A DNA stretch of 64,000 bases. Source: Lumbricus terrestris (Eukaryota > Annelida > Clitellata > Crassiclitellata > Lumbricidae). Made by a program: the position numbers and the translations under genes. Positions 9,481 to 23,900 of this stretch are shown piece after piece. Under the pieces are notes generated by a model. That model was not told the DNA's origin. It saw nothing but the letters and a program-made list of their open reading frames with translations, and did not search any database. The stretch is taken from assembly GCA_949752735.1 (NCBI GenBank), contig OX457036.1, forward strand, positions 19,947,169-20,011,168. Reading direction: 5' to 3'. How positions within the stretch are numbered: the first letter of the stretch is position 1; each line of letters begins with the position of its first letter.

Positions 9481-11306
9481 GAAGCCAGTGTAATGTCTAA
9501 TTGTCAGGTCAATCATGTTAGTAAGATGGCGGCCCACATGGAGTTAATGGTTTTAGTGGAGCATAAGTAAAAAGCAAACAAATCTTGAAAGAACTGATAT
9601 AATTATCAGTAATACAATCTCACATTTTAATCATCATCATCATCATCTACCTCCATAATTAATACCAGTTTGCAGTGCTACAAGCTACAACATCCACCTG
9701 AATGAATATTACTCCATCTGAATTCGTTAGAGTTAACGTATTAAACATTCTCGTTTTGTACAGAAATAGACCTACTACACAGCTAATTAATTACAAATTA
9801 TACAACTCACAGAAATGAAATGTAAGAAAATTTTGTGCGCAATGTCTCCGGTTTAATGCTTACTATCTGTTCAATAAAATGCCGTAAAAATGCTAATGCT
9901 CCACCTCTGCTAAGCAGAACATCAGGCCATATGCTCCTGACTGACAGTACTCTTCCATGGCAGATGTCAGGCGTCGGTATATCACTGGATGGAAGAAAAT
10001 CGCTATGTACATCAATCTCAGCTCCTCTGATTTTGAAAAACAAACTAAATAAATTCGGATGTTTCTATGGCAGTTAGCATCATCAAAACTAAACCACACA
10101 CGGTACAAAACAGCTTACACCGAAGCCACAATCTTCACAGCGGCTTCATCAATTCAGACAATATCCATGTCGTTCAACTCAACTGAAATCAATTTTAAAT
10201 GATTCACCGACACATAAAACTAGTTAATCTCAGCAATGTGTGGGCATAAACATTTAGAGAAAAATCATGGAAAATCTGGGCCATGGTTGCTTGAAAAACA
10301 AGTGTAAAAAATGTATAACCAATGTCATTTTTGTCATTACCTTACACCTCGTTACTCCATACACTTAAACACAGATAATTAATTTTCTTATTCACAACTT
10401 CCTCTTACAAAGAAAAGTCAACTAGGAAATATTCCTTTGCGACCATAATTGTAACTGCTTAAATAAGAAACAAAGAACTAAGCTTTAGACTGTAGGTATC
10501 CAAAAGCTGTCATATGAAGTGTCTTCATATATACCTGTACAATTTGTACAAACATTGATACATACAACCAAAAACGACGTTCTGCATTAAGCTACTGAAA
10601 TTAATTTTGTCAAGCAAGCTCTTACCCTTTCGCCAGAATTTCTCTGTATCTCTCCTAACAAACAGCTGGGAAATGCGACACAAAAATCTAACGTAAAAAC
10701 CAAATTAAGCCAACAACATTCAAACTAAAATGATCTTCTTTGAAATCTTTCCCAAACTAAACGTACACCGTAAACAGAAAGAAACATAAAAACAACTAGT
10801 TAATCTCAACAGTGTGTGAGCATAAACATTAGGGGGCCGTCCATAATTCCATATAATTACACGATATATGAATTGCCCTTATCTCGTCACTGCACACATT
10901 CTGCGACATATAGGCCTACAGCACCAAAATTAACAAACTCAATCCGAAAACAAAGATGGACATCACGAACAGCAACCATTAGATTATGCGCAGAGTAATA
11001 CCACAAATAATAAACAGCTTTCAAGTTTAACAAAACGTAAATCAATGACATAAGAAATCCGAAACGTCCGTCATGTAATATAATCAGACAGGTGGCCCGC
11101 CTAACAACTGGAAAATGCCTAACAACTGGAAATTCTGATAAGACGTCGCAACCAAAACCTACTGAAACAACGTCAAATCAGAACAGCCTTGAGCAAGAAT
11201 CGCCTTTGTACACATTAATACTTTCCTGAAAAATTACTCTAAAAAGTTTTGCATATATGCCTGCAGTTTGCAAAGTCTCGTTACGTATCACACACGTTTA
11301 CAACTA

Positions 11307-12709
11307 CAGGGTGGCTCAAAAAAAAACGTACCACCGGGGAAAATGCGATATCTTCGCAGCCGATCGAACTTTTTCTGCGAAAATTTTCCAATTTGTAGGG
11401 GAATGAATTTCCAACAATACCTGAAAGTTTCATTTGAAACTTTTCATGTTTGCAAAAGTTACAGCTGTTCAAACTTAAAATTTCGTTTTTTCAATTATCC
11501 GCGGAAAATTGACGTCACTTGTAGATTTCCAAGTCAAATGATATCACTTTTCACTACGACCTCAGCATTCCGTTTTGCAGTTTATTGTAAGGTATAATGA
11601 GAGTGTCCACTCCCTGCCTTAACACAAGCTCAAATTCTTTTTGTGAAGCTCAGTATGGCCTTGTTGGTCGGGTCCTGCGGCAACTGACCCCGCATTAGCA
11701 GCAAGACTTGCTTCAGCTGGCCAATGTTCTCCAACTTGGGATTAAATGTCTTGCAGCGTTCCAGCATAGCTCCCCAGACGTGATAAACAAGAGGGTTAAG
11801 GTCTGGCGAGTTTGTAAATCATCTTTGCCAATGCATTTACTTCAGTTGATGTCAATAAGGTAGCGCCATCATAATCAACCTTGCCGTGCGAGCAAGCAGG
11901 CGCACTGTCCTGCTGCATAATAAAACCAGATGTTAGAGCACACCTGGTCTTCAATGAGTCTGGGTAAGCGAGTTCAATGATGAGTTTGACATCTAACCTA
12001 CTGAATGGGATTAATTGCAGTCTTTTCTTGCAGCCGCAACACACGCCGGCATATCTGATGCCGAAACCACGATTTGCTTTGCAAACTTGACCTTTCGATT
12101 ACCAAGCGAATTTCGTGAAAATCGCGCTTTTTCCGTCAGATCAAGCGACCACTTCCTGCCTCTCTTCCGACATCTGATCTTCGTTACATAAACACGTTTG
12201 CAGATAGTCTTCAATGTGCTCAGGCTCCACTTTTCACTGGGTATTTTGCTATGATCACGCGATGTCTCAGTCTCTGTTCATGCAAAGTCCGAGTTCCCAT
12301 TTGATCTTTTGCAGAAACTTTGCCCAAGACGTTCATTGTTTGGGTTCACCAATTGAGACCTTAATCTATAAAATATCACCAAATACCAGCAGATTGCTTC
12401 ATAAACAGCTTCTTTACAGCTCATAGTGAGGTCGTATGACATCATCATCAATGTGTGTGTGTTGTAATTTGCCAAACATCCTAATGAAATCACTTGTATT
12501 GGAGCATGATTCTCCGGATAATTGAAAAAACGAAATTTTAAGTTTGAACAGCTGTAACTTTTGCAAACATGAAAAGTTTCAAATGAAACTTTCAGGGATT
12601 GTTGTATATTCATTCCCCTTCAAATTGTGAAATTTTCGCAGAAAAACCCCAATCGGCTGCGAAGATATCGCATTTTCCCCGGTGGTACGTTTTTTTTTGA
12701 GCCACCCTG
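11307..12709 (-). mobile_element. Mariner-like (IS630/Tc1/mariner) element with 195-bp inverted repeats, decayed
   Basis: Long terminal inverted repeats (11,307–11,501 and 12,515–12,709) start CAGGGTGGCTC and are flanked on both sides by TA, the canonical mariner target. The inner sequence carries remnants of a minus-strand transposase. The copy is 1,403 bp, close to the usual size for this group, though 195-bp repeats are long for mariner. Frameshifts and a lost catalytic residue make it non-autonomous now. Confidence 0.85.
11625..12214 (-). pseudogene. Broken mariner-type DDE transposase
   Basis: Reading on the minus strand, an N-terminal piece (from about 12,214, basic) is followed after stops by a piece containing MQQDSAPACSHG, the second catalytic Asp motif of mariner transposases. 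A further frame contains SPDLNPLVYHVWGAMLE. In active mariner/Tc1 enzymes the third acidic residue stands where this copy has Val (LVYHVWG, normally L-D/E-Y). At least one frameshift separates the last two blocks. Confidence 0.8.
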
Positions 12710-14980
12710 TATATTCACACCGAAATTGGTGTCTCTGACAAACATCATCACACCTAATCAGCACATCTAATGACTTCGGTGGTAACTACAGACCTGTATC
12801 GACACCTAAAAATCTCGGATGGAATGGTGATTGCTAACATGCATAATTATTATTCAAACTGCAGTCCATGGGTTTTGTGAAATTTCCCAGCTCAGGCACA
12901 TTTCGATCATCCAGAAAATAGGATATTGATACAAACAGTGCAGTTTTACACAAGCCAAGTTATGGCAAATAACACTCACGTAAAACACTTGATGACTTAG
13001 TCAGCTGGTATGGCTACGGCTGCATTTCACGCTGACTTCTATGTTCAATTCGAGAACTTCTAGATAATTCACGTGGAAGCATTTCCCGGCTTTGCAGTTA
13101 CCAGCGATTCAAAGGTGTCTGATGCACACGCTCACATAATGTCGAGCCACATAAATGCATAACCACGGGGACTTAATAGTGCTTAAAGTGTGGCAAAATA
13201 AGTGCCTACACGCCCCTTAACTTTCCAGGCTGTGCTGGTTAAGTAAGTGGCAGGACGGCGTTCAGATTTGAAAATTAGTACTGGAAGCCATCCATGACCG
13301 TCCTGTCACACTTTAACCCCTGCTTACACACGTATTCTTATATACAGCATTAATCTCTGCACTCAAGTCAAAGCATCATATATATATATATGTATATATA
13401 TATAATATATATATATATTATTTTCATAGCTGTACATTCAAATACACACAAGGAAAGAGCAGCTGATCTTTATGAATCATTATAGAGGTCTTTAAGAATA
13501 AAGGCCTTCCATTAACCCTTTACCGGTTCATTTTTAAATTTTTAAGCCCGTTTCCAGCGGATATACTCGAGGCAAACGGGTAAAAGATTAATTGCATCCT
13601 TACCAAAGTTCACAGACATTGACTTTCTACAGCCAAAAAGAATGATGTCTTTGTGTCTGAGGTCCTTTTATCAGTCACAACAGACCTTTTGAACAAAGCA
13701 CACCAATCTTCGATTCAAGGTTTTAAAATAAGAATCTTTGTCTGCATCTAGGATCTTAAATCACTGGTGCCAAGACCAGTGCTGTGTCAATTATTTCGGT
13801 GTGATGGCAACTCAGAAGAGACAAGCTCTTCAGCGAAAGTCTTTTGTACCAATATTGTACCACTGCACTCTCCTTTCTTAGCAAAGTTTCTAAGGTATCG
13901 TCACTGTTGCCACAAGATTTACGAAGTACAAGTTAGCATGACTATATAAATAGCAACTGTGTTGTACCACATCTCAGAATTTATGTGGAATTGGCAAGAG
14001 CAACTGAAGTGTTGCTGTTATAACTATGTTTTCCAATGACTGTGGAACGATTCTAAGACAGTTCCACCAATCTTAGATTGATCTATACATTATACAACCT
14101 TGCTCCACTAAAATTTCTTATAAAAACATGGTTCAAGCTGTTCTATTATTACAGCTGGTTAATTAGTGATTGGATCGTCTCATAAAGGAATGGTGATTAG
14201 ATTAATAAAACTTTTGAAGTATCACCTTTACTAAGGCAACTTTATAAATTGTTCAGATATTAAAGATTAGAACAAAGAAATGAAAACAGATTACAGGAAC
14301 ATAACAAAAGAACTGTAAACAATCTACAAATGATTTTCATTTGCAACACAGGGTGTTATAGATTTTCTTGATTTATCCGTTGCACCTATTATTATTCCTA
14401 TGCTCAAGGTCATCAAATTACAATCTGGAACACAAGACAAGTTTGTTCAGCTAACTGTCCAGTCACAACAAGGAGTTAGCTAAGCAGGTCCTAACCTGTA
14501 ATCGTTGGATTACTGACCCAATTAACTACAGAACCATAGATCATAGCACTGCACAAAGTGATTTAACCCGTAAAATTATTTCACGATACATTACTTATTG
14601 TTACATAAACCACAATAAATGGCATTTGCAAATTGCCCTATTACCAGTATTATCTAGTAAGTGCACGACTGGCATTGCCAGATTTTCAGACAATAAGGTA
14701 TTGCCAGGTAACTGAAACAAGCTGGTAAGCAAGATGGCAGAGCTACCCCGAACAATATTCATTCTCGATTCATACTAAACTCCAGCACTCAGCATTTCAA
14801 GACCCATTCTTCCTCTAGGATGAATAAAGGAACACATCTATGAAGGGCATTATACGAACTCTATAAACACGTTGTTTTCGAAAAGCAGCAATTTGTAACA
14901 TCCGAGAGCAGTTGCAAAACAATATCTGAGGTCAGTGGATGGTGGTTAGCTTCTTTCACGCAGTTTCTTCGACACATGTG
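12710..14980. other. Region downstream of the phosphotransferase gene; 3' UTR and intergenic
   Basis: No coding sequence is supported here. A (TA)n tract lies at about 13,378–13,425, and the remainder is AT-rich unique sequence. The part next to 14,980 must include the 3' UTR of the phosphotransferase mRNA. No clear minus-strand AATAAA was found close to the stop codon, so the transcript end is not placed. Confidence 0.4.
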
Positions 14981-17900
14981 TTAGTTTAGTTGGTAGCTAT
15001 TAGCGTTTGAATAGGCAGTGCTGGATAGACACGTCATTGCATGAGCCACGTTGTTGGCACAGGTCGGGCGGGCTGTCTCGTGAACTCGGCTCTGATCGAA
15101 GGACAGGCCGCTATCTCGGACTGCTGGTCGAGACGTGGAGGCCGTGCTCAGCGTTGGAGCATCGATCTTGAAGCAGCGGATATTCAAGTAATCACATATA
15201 ACGACACACAGTTTGGCGGAATAACTGCAGAGGTCTGCGGAACAGTAGATCTGAAACAAGAACAGAGCACAGAATTCGTTCAGCAAATACAGAACAGGTT
15301 AAAGAGTCTAAATTTCTAATGAACAACTTATTCATATGTATCACTGCACTTAGAAATATTTACGCTCTCATTTAGTTGGTAGTAGTAACATTGAAGTTCC
15401 ATGATGTATCAGAATTTTTTTTGATTAAACTACTCACGTATGTTTTTTCCACTTATCACCTTTACTCTTTCTTATGCAATTAAAAATCTGATCTATCAAA
15501 TTTAGTTTAGATCTTTTAAGTAATTGTAATAATTTGCTGCCTTACTTGGCAACAATTGTTGGCTGTTGCATCTTTTTTTATATTTACTCGTACAGAGTGT
15601 CCCTATTCAGCGGGCTCAGTGATCCCTTCAGGGCCTGTTCTTGTGACCTTCCCCATTGACAATATGACTTACAATAATTTATAAACTGCAAAATGATTGG
15701 TTGGTAACACAAATATATAATTGATTGATTGGCTGATTTATGTCTGCACGCATGTAATGTACTTATCAATGTAAGAATGTATTTTATGAATGTTATTATT
15801 TTTATATTCATTTACTGATCATCACAAAAAACTGGACACATCGGGTACAGAAAGAAAATGATCTAATTGGAGTATCGGGTACAGAACGAAAATGATCTAA
15901 TTGGAGTATCGGGTACAGAAAGAAAATGATCTAATTGGAGTATGAGCGTAACGTATCTGGAGAATAAGCAGGAAGTCATAGCATTGTAACCGTAAGCATC
16001 AGGAAAAACTCGGACAATGGTTATTCGCCAAAGTCTTAAACATCCAAATCACTTCCACACAGTGTGCTTTCTATATCTATACACACAATGTCACTCTGCT
16101 GCCATATGTATATAAAAACAACAACTATCAAACATTTTGAAGTACTGACACAAGTTTCTGTATCTCCCCAGTTTATTCCTTCACCTGCCATAATTATACA
16201 TTTATAGACTCGCTTGCAAACAGGGCTGTTTTTAAGGAATTTTTAGAACTGCACAGCCCCTTCTTTTCCTTCCCATCCTCCATGGTAAATTACTTCCAAT
16301 CGGTGGACAATGACCATTTTTACCTAGTTTTAACTGTAAAGAAGTGCTTCTACAACTGCACAAATTTATTTAGAACTGCACATTTTGTGTACAACTGCAC
16401 GTTAAAAAAGCCCTGCATGCAAAGCATTAATCGAGAGTGAAAAGCGATGCACTCACAAAGCAGAACCAAAGTGCTGGATAATCATCAATAATACTGAAGT
16501 ACTGGTTGACAAGAATGACAATCGGTCCAACGAATGACGAATCCGAAAGTTCCATCTCACTGCACGACATATAAGATATCTGCACACACACAAAAATCAG
16601 AGACATCTCACTTAATTTCATTCATCTGAAACGGTTTTAACAATATCTAGCAACTGACGCATGAATGCATACAATGGAGTACGTTTTCTTTAAGAATGCG
16701 CTGTTGACATCGATTATGTATCACCTATCCGATTTTCAACTTCAACTTGTTTATTGATCCCAACAAAAAATATAACAGAGACAATTATACATCCATAATG
16801 GTACACAGAGTGATTAATTACAGTTTACAATTGCGATGGTATAGCTCAGTGTACGATTATTACTATGAAATGCAGGGAACGTATATCTTCAAATTCCTCA
16901 TCAACATCACCCCACCACACTCAACCCTACCCAATTTACAGGCACCCACACCAACAGAGTGTTAAGGTCTAGACCAGCTGTTCTCAACCTGTGGGTCGCG
17001 ACCCGCAAGTGGGTCGCGTTGAAGTGGGTCGCCAATTTTTCATGGAAATCGCAATTTTTTCTCACTGAAAAATAGTTACGTAATAAAATCATGGCACTCA
17101 TAAAGAAACTGAAGCACTGTGAAGCACTCTAGAGTTTGTTTCAGCCAGAGAACCATATAGATATGTTTCATTTTTGGACAGAATTTCTTACTTCAGATGT
17201 GAATAGAACTGGTGTCATTGAAGTAAACATTACAGATACATTGCTAAACCATCTGGATTTGCTACATACAAAATTTACTTATTATTTTCCAATGGAACTC
17301 ATAGAGAAATATGACTGGGTGCGAAACCCTTTTGCAGCAGATAAAGTGCCAATTTTTTTTATCTACACAGCAAGGGTCTCAACTGATAGAACTATCCTGT
17401 GACGGAATGTTCACATTTAGAGAGGAGTGTTTGTCAGGTTTTGACTTCGTGCTGCAGCTGAATATCCACAACTTTCTGATGAGGTTATGTCAGTGCTGTT
17501 GCTGTTTTCAACTTTGTGCCTCTGCGAGATGGGCTTTTCTGCTATGACTGCTATTCTAAGACTAAATACAGGAACCGGCTCTGTTCTGAATGTGTCTGAC
17601 AAACATAATCCCACGTAGGACTACTGACTTACTTCTGACCAGAATGTAAGTGCAACCATCACACTTAGATTTGATGTCACAATTAAACAATAAAATTGAG
17701 AGTTTTCAATTATTTTCTTACATTACGTCATTTTCCTTTTACATTACCGGAGTATTGCAATTGTAAAGCTTAATAATAATATGCCACTATGGTCTTAAAT
17801 CTGAGTATTTAGTCCCCAAACGATGGGTTGCCTTGGTTTTCAGTGAGGTGGGCCCCGTTGTTGACATTCAGATGTTGCAAAGTGGGTCGGGAAGTAACAA

Positions 17901-20900
17901 AGGTTGAAAACCACAAGTCTAGACAATCCAAAGCTACTGGTCTTTAGGGCCAACTGTGAAGGGGTGGGTCTACGCTGGTATACCAGCATCTTGCAAGACT
18001 AATCAGATCCAATGCAACACAGATGATCCGATCAGCCAGCCATCACATTGAAGCTTAAATCTGCAGTAGACACGTCAACAACATATTACAGATGCAGATG
18101 CCTGTACTGGGCAAGTAGCCCTCCTTGTCTGCATTTTTATAGCCCCTCTTTGCAGACATCTTGACTGGATGTCACCTTTTCGAAACAAACACACTCATTC
18201 ACTCACCATTCCATCACGTAAGGCTAAATTCCGAGTACCAGGATGTCCAACAAAACAATAAGTCCAGCAGTAATAAAGCATCCCGACAACTTACCACAAG
18301 CTTATTGCTGAGCTTAGAGGCTGACATGCCGAAAGTCATGACAAACAAGACAGGATGATGTTCGAATATTGCCGTCTTTGAGTTCATCCAGAATCGATAG
18401 GCACAGAATATCAAAAATCCGATTGGAAATACCGGCGATAAGACGCTTGTTCCCTGAAAACAGACCAAAAAAATCATTAGTCTATTTTCTCTTAACTTCC
18501 GACCAAAAGATTCCTATTGAAAATTACGCTCATCAAGCAATACTTGAACTGTGGATAATGATGACTTTTAACACGGGAGTATTATTACAGATTGGCACCC
18601 ATGCTGCACTGTCTCAAGCAGCCAGTCGCAAAACTTCATATTCTTGGCTCAGAAATATGATGGCTCATTACATAACTTAGCAGCACAAGTGCTTTTGGCT
18701 ATTCAGATAGTACGAATATAAAAACAACTACTGGTATATCTAATTCAGTTGTACTTGGAAGCCAACAAAAACGAATAAATCTGTAGCAATGAAAGAACAT
18801 TACCAGTAATTGAATTAATATTAAATATATAAGTTCGTGTATATGCTTTACTTTACTTTTTAAAAGAATGATGGTTGTTACGTTTTATTGTTTGCAGTCT
18901 GTGCAATTGAAACTGCAAATTAATAATTGTTGATCTATCCGATTCAAACACAATAGACAATAAAATTCATCATAACAATGAATACTAAATAAAGACAAAT
19001 GAACACAATTGAATTAATTACCGCTACAGTTGAACCGTTTTTGCCAACACCGCCTCTCATGAAAATAACGTAGAAGTAGTCGAGGCAGGCAAACACACCG
19101 ACGATGATTCCGATGGATGCGGGAATCATTTTCATCTGCAGACCAGTCGTCAGAATCTGTCGCAAAACACGGTCACACGAATAATTCAATCAGATCATCA
19201 TTAACACTTCAGCAAACTGCCAGCTAAGTTCCTTAGGGAAAAAATGGGGTCATGAATACAACGTGATAGGTGTCTAATTACAGGCACAGATTGCCATTTT
19301 ATGGTTTTAAATGACCGCAATAATATTGTTCGAATGAGCATGTGACAGCGGGCATGATGAAGAGTTTGTGTAGATGACTTTATCACATTTCCACATTCAT
19401 GACTGAACAACTCCACTGGCTTCCACTCTCGGCCCGTATACAATTTAAAGTCCAGATTTTGGTCATCAAATCTCAATTGGGTCTTGCTCCGAAGTATCCG
19501 AGTGATCTAATACTTCGTCCCCCTTCTGCCACTTAGCTGCGTCCTCTTATCGGCTCAACCCCTTTGTCCCCGAGTCAGGACCACCATGGTTCAATCCAGA
19601 TCGTTTGCCTGCATTGGTCCATCCCTAAGGAATGGACTTCCCCCATCAGTTCGCTCTATCGACTGGTAGTCTTTCTCATCTTTCTCTCGTCTAAAAGCCT
19701 GCCTTTTTTCTCGGAGCCGAACGCACTGGGAGCGCTTTTGAAAGGCTCCTGCTGCGAGAAGCGCTCTATATATATATATACGGTCAGATACAATACAGGA
19801 GGCCGGAATGTGATGAGGTTGGAGTTGGGTGGGGTGGAGTGGGTGGTTGGGAGCTGGCAGTTGGGGCAGGTTCGAGTGGGCCAAAAGCAAAATTTATCTA
19901 CAGAAATGCACAGTACCCCAGACAAGTGGAGGCAAAGTGGGCCGGTGGGTTAGAGGCGTTGGTGACTGAGTGGGATGGGAAAATAAGTGGGGGTGGCGAG
20001 TGGGAGCGAGGATATGGGATGGTGAAGTGAGGGTGGAGAAGGAAAGGCTGGGAGTGAGACGAATCCTAAATTTCCCGGTCAATGCCGGGTACCCCAACAC
20101 ACACACACACACACCTCGCACCGCAGGGGCCAGGTTGGAGCAGGGCATTGTTGGAGGGGGGAATTTGCCAGGAAACCAAAATTTCAAAGGTGGCTTAGCG
20201 GTTAGATGACGTCTACCATACACGTCAAGGCAAGGTGGTTCGGCAGGTTAGGGGGTCGGTCGGCGACTGGAATGGGAGAAAAAATGGGGCGGAGAGTAGG
20301 AGTGGGGATGGGGTGAAGTGAGGGTAGGGAAGTAGGGTATTGGCTGGGAAGGAGCGAATTCTAAAATTCCCGGGCAATGCCGGGTACCTCAGCTAGTATA
20401 TATAGATAATATGAATGTTATTTCTGTAGATAAACAGAGAGCCTTGTTTACAGTCTATGGATGTCTTTTACATAACAGTGAATCATCACCAGCTATATAT
20501 AAATATATATCTGCTGGTGTCACTGTTATGCAAAAGACATCTTGTAAACACAGTTATCTATATACCTCAAGATACATATAACAAAGTCGAATGATCGTGA
20601 ATCATTTATTTATAAAAAATAAATTTACTCAATCACAAGTGCTCTCAGCCAAAGTTACCCAAAATCTGCAAACAGCTGATGGTTGAAACAGGATGTGTCC
20701 TCTGGTCTACATATCAATGTCTCTCGAACTTTAGCCAGCTGGTCAGAGTGGATGTTTTCTAAGTTTTAACATTCAACTAAGCCCATGATCAGACACTAAA
20801 TAAATCGTGGGGTGCCGTGGTGTAGGGGTATGTTTGGTGCCTTAGAGCTGAAAGTTCGAATCCACCTCAAGTTGCCATACATGTAGGTCTTTCATTCGCA

Positions 20901-23900
20901 ATTACTCATGCGCTTCAGCGTGAAACTCCTATCCAGTGTCCACGCTGTAGTCAGGAGAGCCTCTGAGTAGAATCTTGAATTGCTGTTGCATGAAACACTG
21001 AACTGCATCCAGGGCGAACACTATAGAGTAGTTTTATAAAACCTCATACCATACAACAGACTAAAGCATCCCTAACCTCTGTGTGCCAGAGGTTATAACA
21101 CTATACAGTAGTTGCATAAAACCTTAAAATGCAATACAACAGAGACATTACTAACCTCTGCATGCCAGATGGCAGTTCCAAAGAGACCGGTAAGAATGTG
21201 CATAACGATGATAAGAAGTTGACCCTCGGTGACATCAACGCTACACAAACAAAAAATCACATACTGACTTTCAACCTCCTCGTCGAACACACTGAAACTG
21301 ATTCCAAGTTCTGTACAAACTACAAAATAAATGTTTGCAAGCTACACCTGTTTCTCCAAAGAACTTCAACCAGATTTATTAACGTAATCTATGGGCAAAT
21401 GCTTTCAAGACCCGTCGCTAAAACGGCTCAGCAGTCCAGTCTGCGTATAAGTAACAACGATAATCTGTCATAATTATACGTCTGTCTGAAGGTCGACTCT
21501 ACAGTCTGCACTGTTAAAAAGACTGCACCACGAGAAAATCGGTGCAACACCAGACATTATTGTCAAAACTGCTTTAGTACTCATATGCAGAAGCAAAGAA
21601 CATGAGGCTGCTCACTTGTCATGGCAATGAATACTTAATCAATGTTATTATTATTATTAAATACATTTGTAACGCACACAAGGTCACACCGAGAAGTGAA
21701 TCTGATGTGCGGATATTCAGCCGCCAGGAGAAGATGCAGTTAGAGATCCATGTGCTTGAGATTCAAGGAGAGACATTTAGCAAGTGTTGAGCCGCTTTTT
21801 GAAGCAAAGTAGTGAATTAATTGTCGACAAGATGCTACATTTTATACAAACTATCTTCACCTCATATCAACCCTTAAGACCTGCAACTACCAGACTACAT
21901 GCCCTAATTGTCTCACACTGACCATACCGAAGCAAAGATGTCTCATGACGTAACAAGTGAATGCAAATTAACGAGAACCAAGTCAGTACGTACATGCCAA
22001 AGTGGAGCATTCCGGAACAGTACGTCTGCCAGTGCGCGGCATAATAGACAAACATCGTAGCAAAGCACTCTACGAAAAGAAGCCAAGGAGTCGAACCGAG
22101 CTCAAGCATTATGCACGTGCCCGCGATAACAAAGACTAAGAACAGAAAACAAAAGAAGAACACAAACGTCATTGTCTGTAACAAAACAAATATCAATTCA
22201 AACAGGTGGGCGAAACATATGCATCTTAACGCATAAAGCGACAGAATAGAGTCAATAGATAATATGCAACTGAATCAGGGCCTATTTTAACGTGCCGACA
22301 GGCACGTCCGTGCTTTGAGATTACAAAAACGTGCCTGAGGAATTGACGGTCCGTGCTTCATCGCTCAGGCACGCCTGGCACGGCACTTACTGAACTTGTT
22401 TAAAGTTGTTTTAAAAAACACCGCCAATATATTTAATTTTTTTAGGAAAGTTCGAACGGCGTTCCATACATCTATTTGGGCTCATGACGTCATGCAGCGC
22501 GTTAAACTTGTTTACAAACAGCACCGAGAGAACGGGACGCGCAATTTTGTGACTGATGTAAAAATAATATTTAGGCTACATTTCAGTTTTCGTTATAATT
22601 CATAATTGTTTATTGACATTTATTATTACGATATTAGGACTATTAGGCCTTTCGGTCAGTTCAGACTGTTCAGTTGTTTTAGTTCATTCATTTGCGAATT
22701 TCACGATGAGTAAAAAACGGGTTGCGTCGTCACCTGGAAACGACATACAGGCCATGTTTAAACGAATGACGAAGAGGAACGCGCACGCAGGTTAGTTGCT
22801 TTGGTCCTCAACACAGCTGTAAAATTATAAATTGTTGCAGTATGTTAACTTAAAAAGTTAAGAAACGATTACATTGATAAATGTAGCTAAGTAAATGATG
22901 AACTGTACCAAGTGACCTGTCAAACAGTCTATATCATTATTGTCATATAGTATTATATTAACCCAATGACGCCGGATCGGGGCCATTTGGCCCCGAAAAT
23001 GGGAGCTATAAAACAGACTAAAATTAAAAGTTGTTTCCTTATGTCATACCTAAAAATAACTTGAGCGATGTTTGCGGAAGATTGATCGTTATTTTGACAC
23101 CGAGTTTGTTGCGAAAAGTTTAGTTTAAGTTAGAAAAAAAATAATTTGAAGTTCGAGAAAGATGCCACGCGGAATTCCGTTTTCTGATGTTACTTGCAGC
23201 TATTGTTTCACTGTTGTCGTTCAGCAATGTTTATTGACAACTGTTTTGTCTTTTGACATTCTAAGGGCGCTATATAAATGAACTATTGATAAGCATAAAA
23301 TGAATTTCATAGTCTGAATTCTGCTGATTCAGAAAATGTATACTTTATTATGATTACTTGTAACTATTGTTGCACTGTTGTCAGTAAACCATGTTTATTT
23401 TCGATTGCTTTGTCTTTTGACATTCTAAGGGCGCTATATAAATGAACTATTGATAAGCATAAAATGAATTTCATAGTCTGAATTCTGCTGATTCAGAAAA
23501 TGTATACTTTATTGGGATTATTTGTAACTATTGTTGCACTGTTGTTGTTCTAAGATTGGTACCATCAATTTCCTATTTTTTCCTAAAAACAATTCAGGTG
23601 GGAATGGGGTTAAAGGTAAAGGTCTCCCTCAGTCTCCCTCAGCACTTCCGTGACTCTGTGTCATCATTGAAGATATGTAATTATGAATAGATATAAGCTA
23701 CTAGCATCTGATATATAGCCTACAATAATAGTAGTTTAGTAAGAGTTATAGCATAAGCAAGTTCTTTAAAGTGGGTGTCATTTTTTCGACCATCTAACAT
23801 TCTTTGGCATACTTGTGTACTTTGCAATTTCAGATTCGTTTGAGCCGAGACAGTTGACGGAAATGGATAAGTTGAAATCATTAGCTGCACAGAGGAATAT

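Noticed and set aside
11268..11597. 109-codon plus-strand frame
   Set aside because: It reads through the left inverted repeat of the mariner-like element; the same peptide appears in inverse at the right end.
20808..20880. tRNA gene
   Set aside because: A and B boxes are present, but the arms do not pair as a tRNA and the sequence continues into a SINE body.
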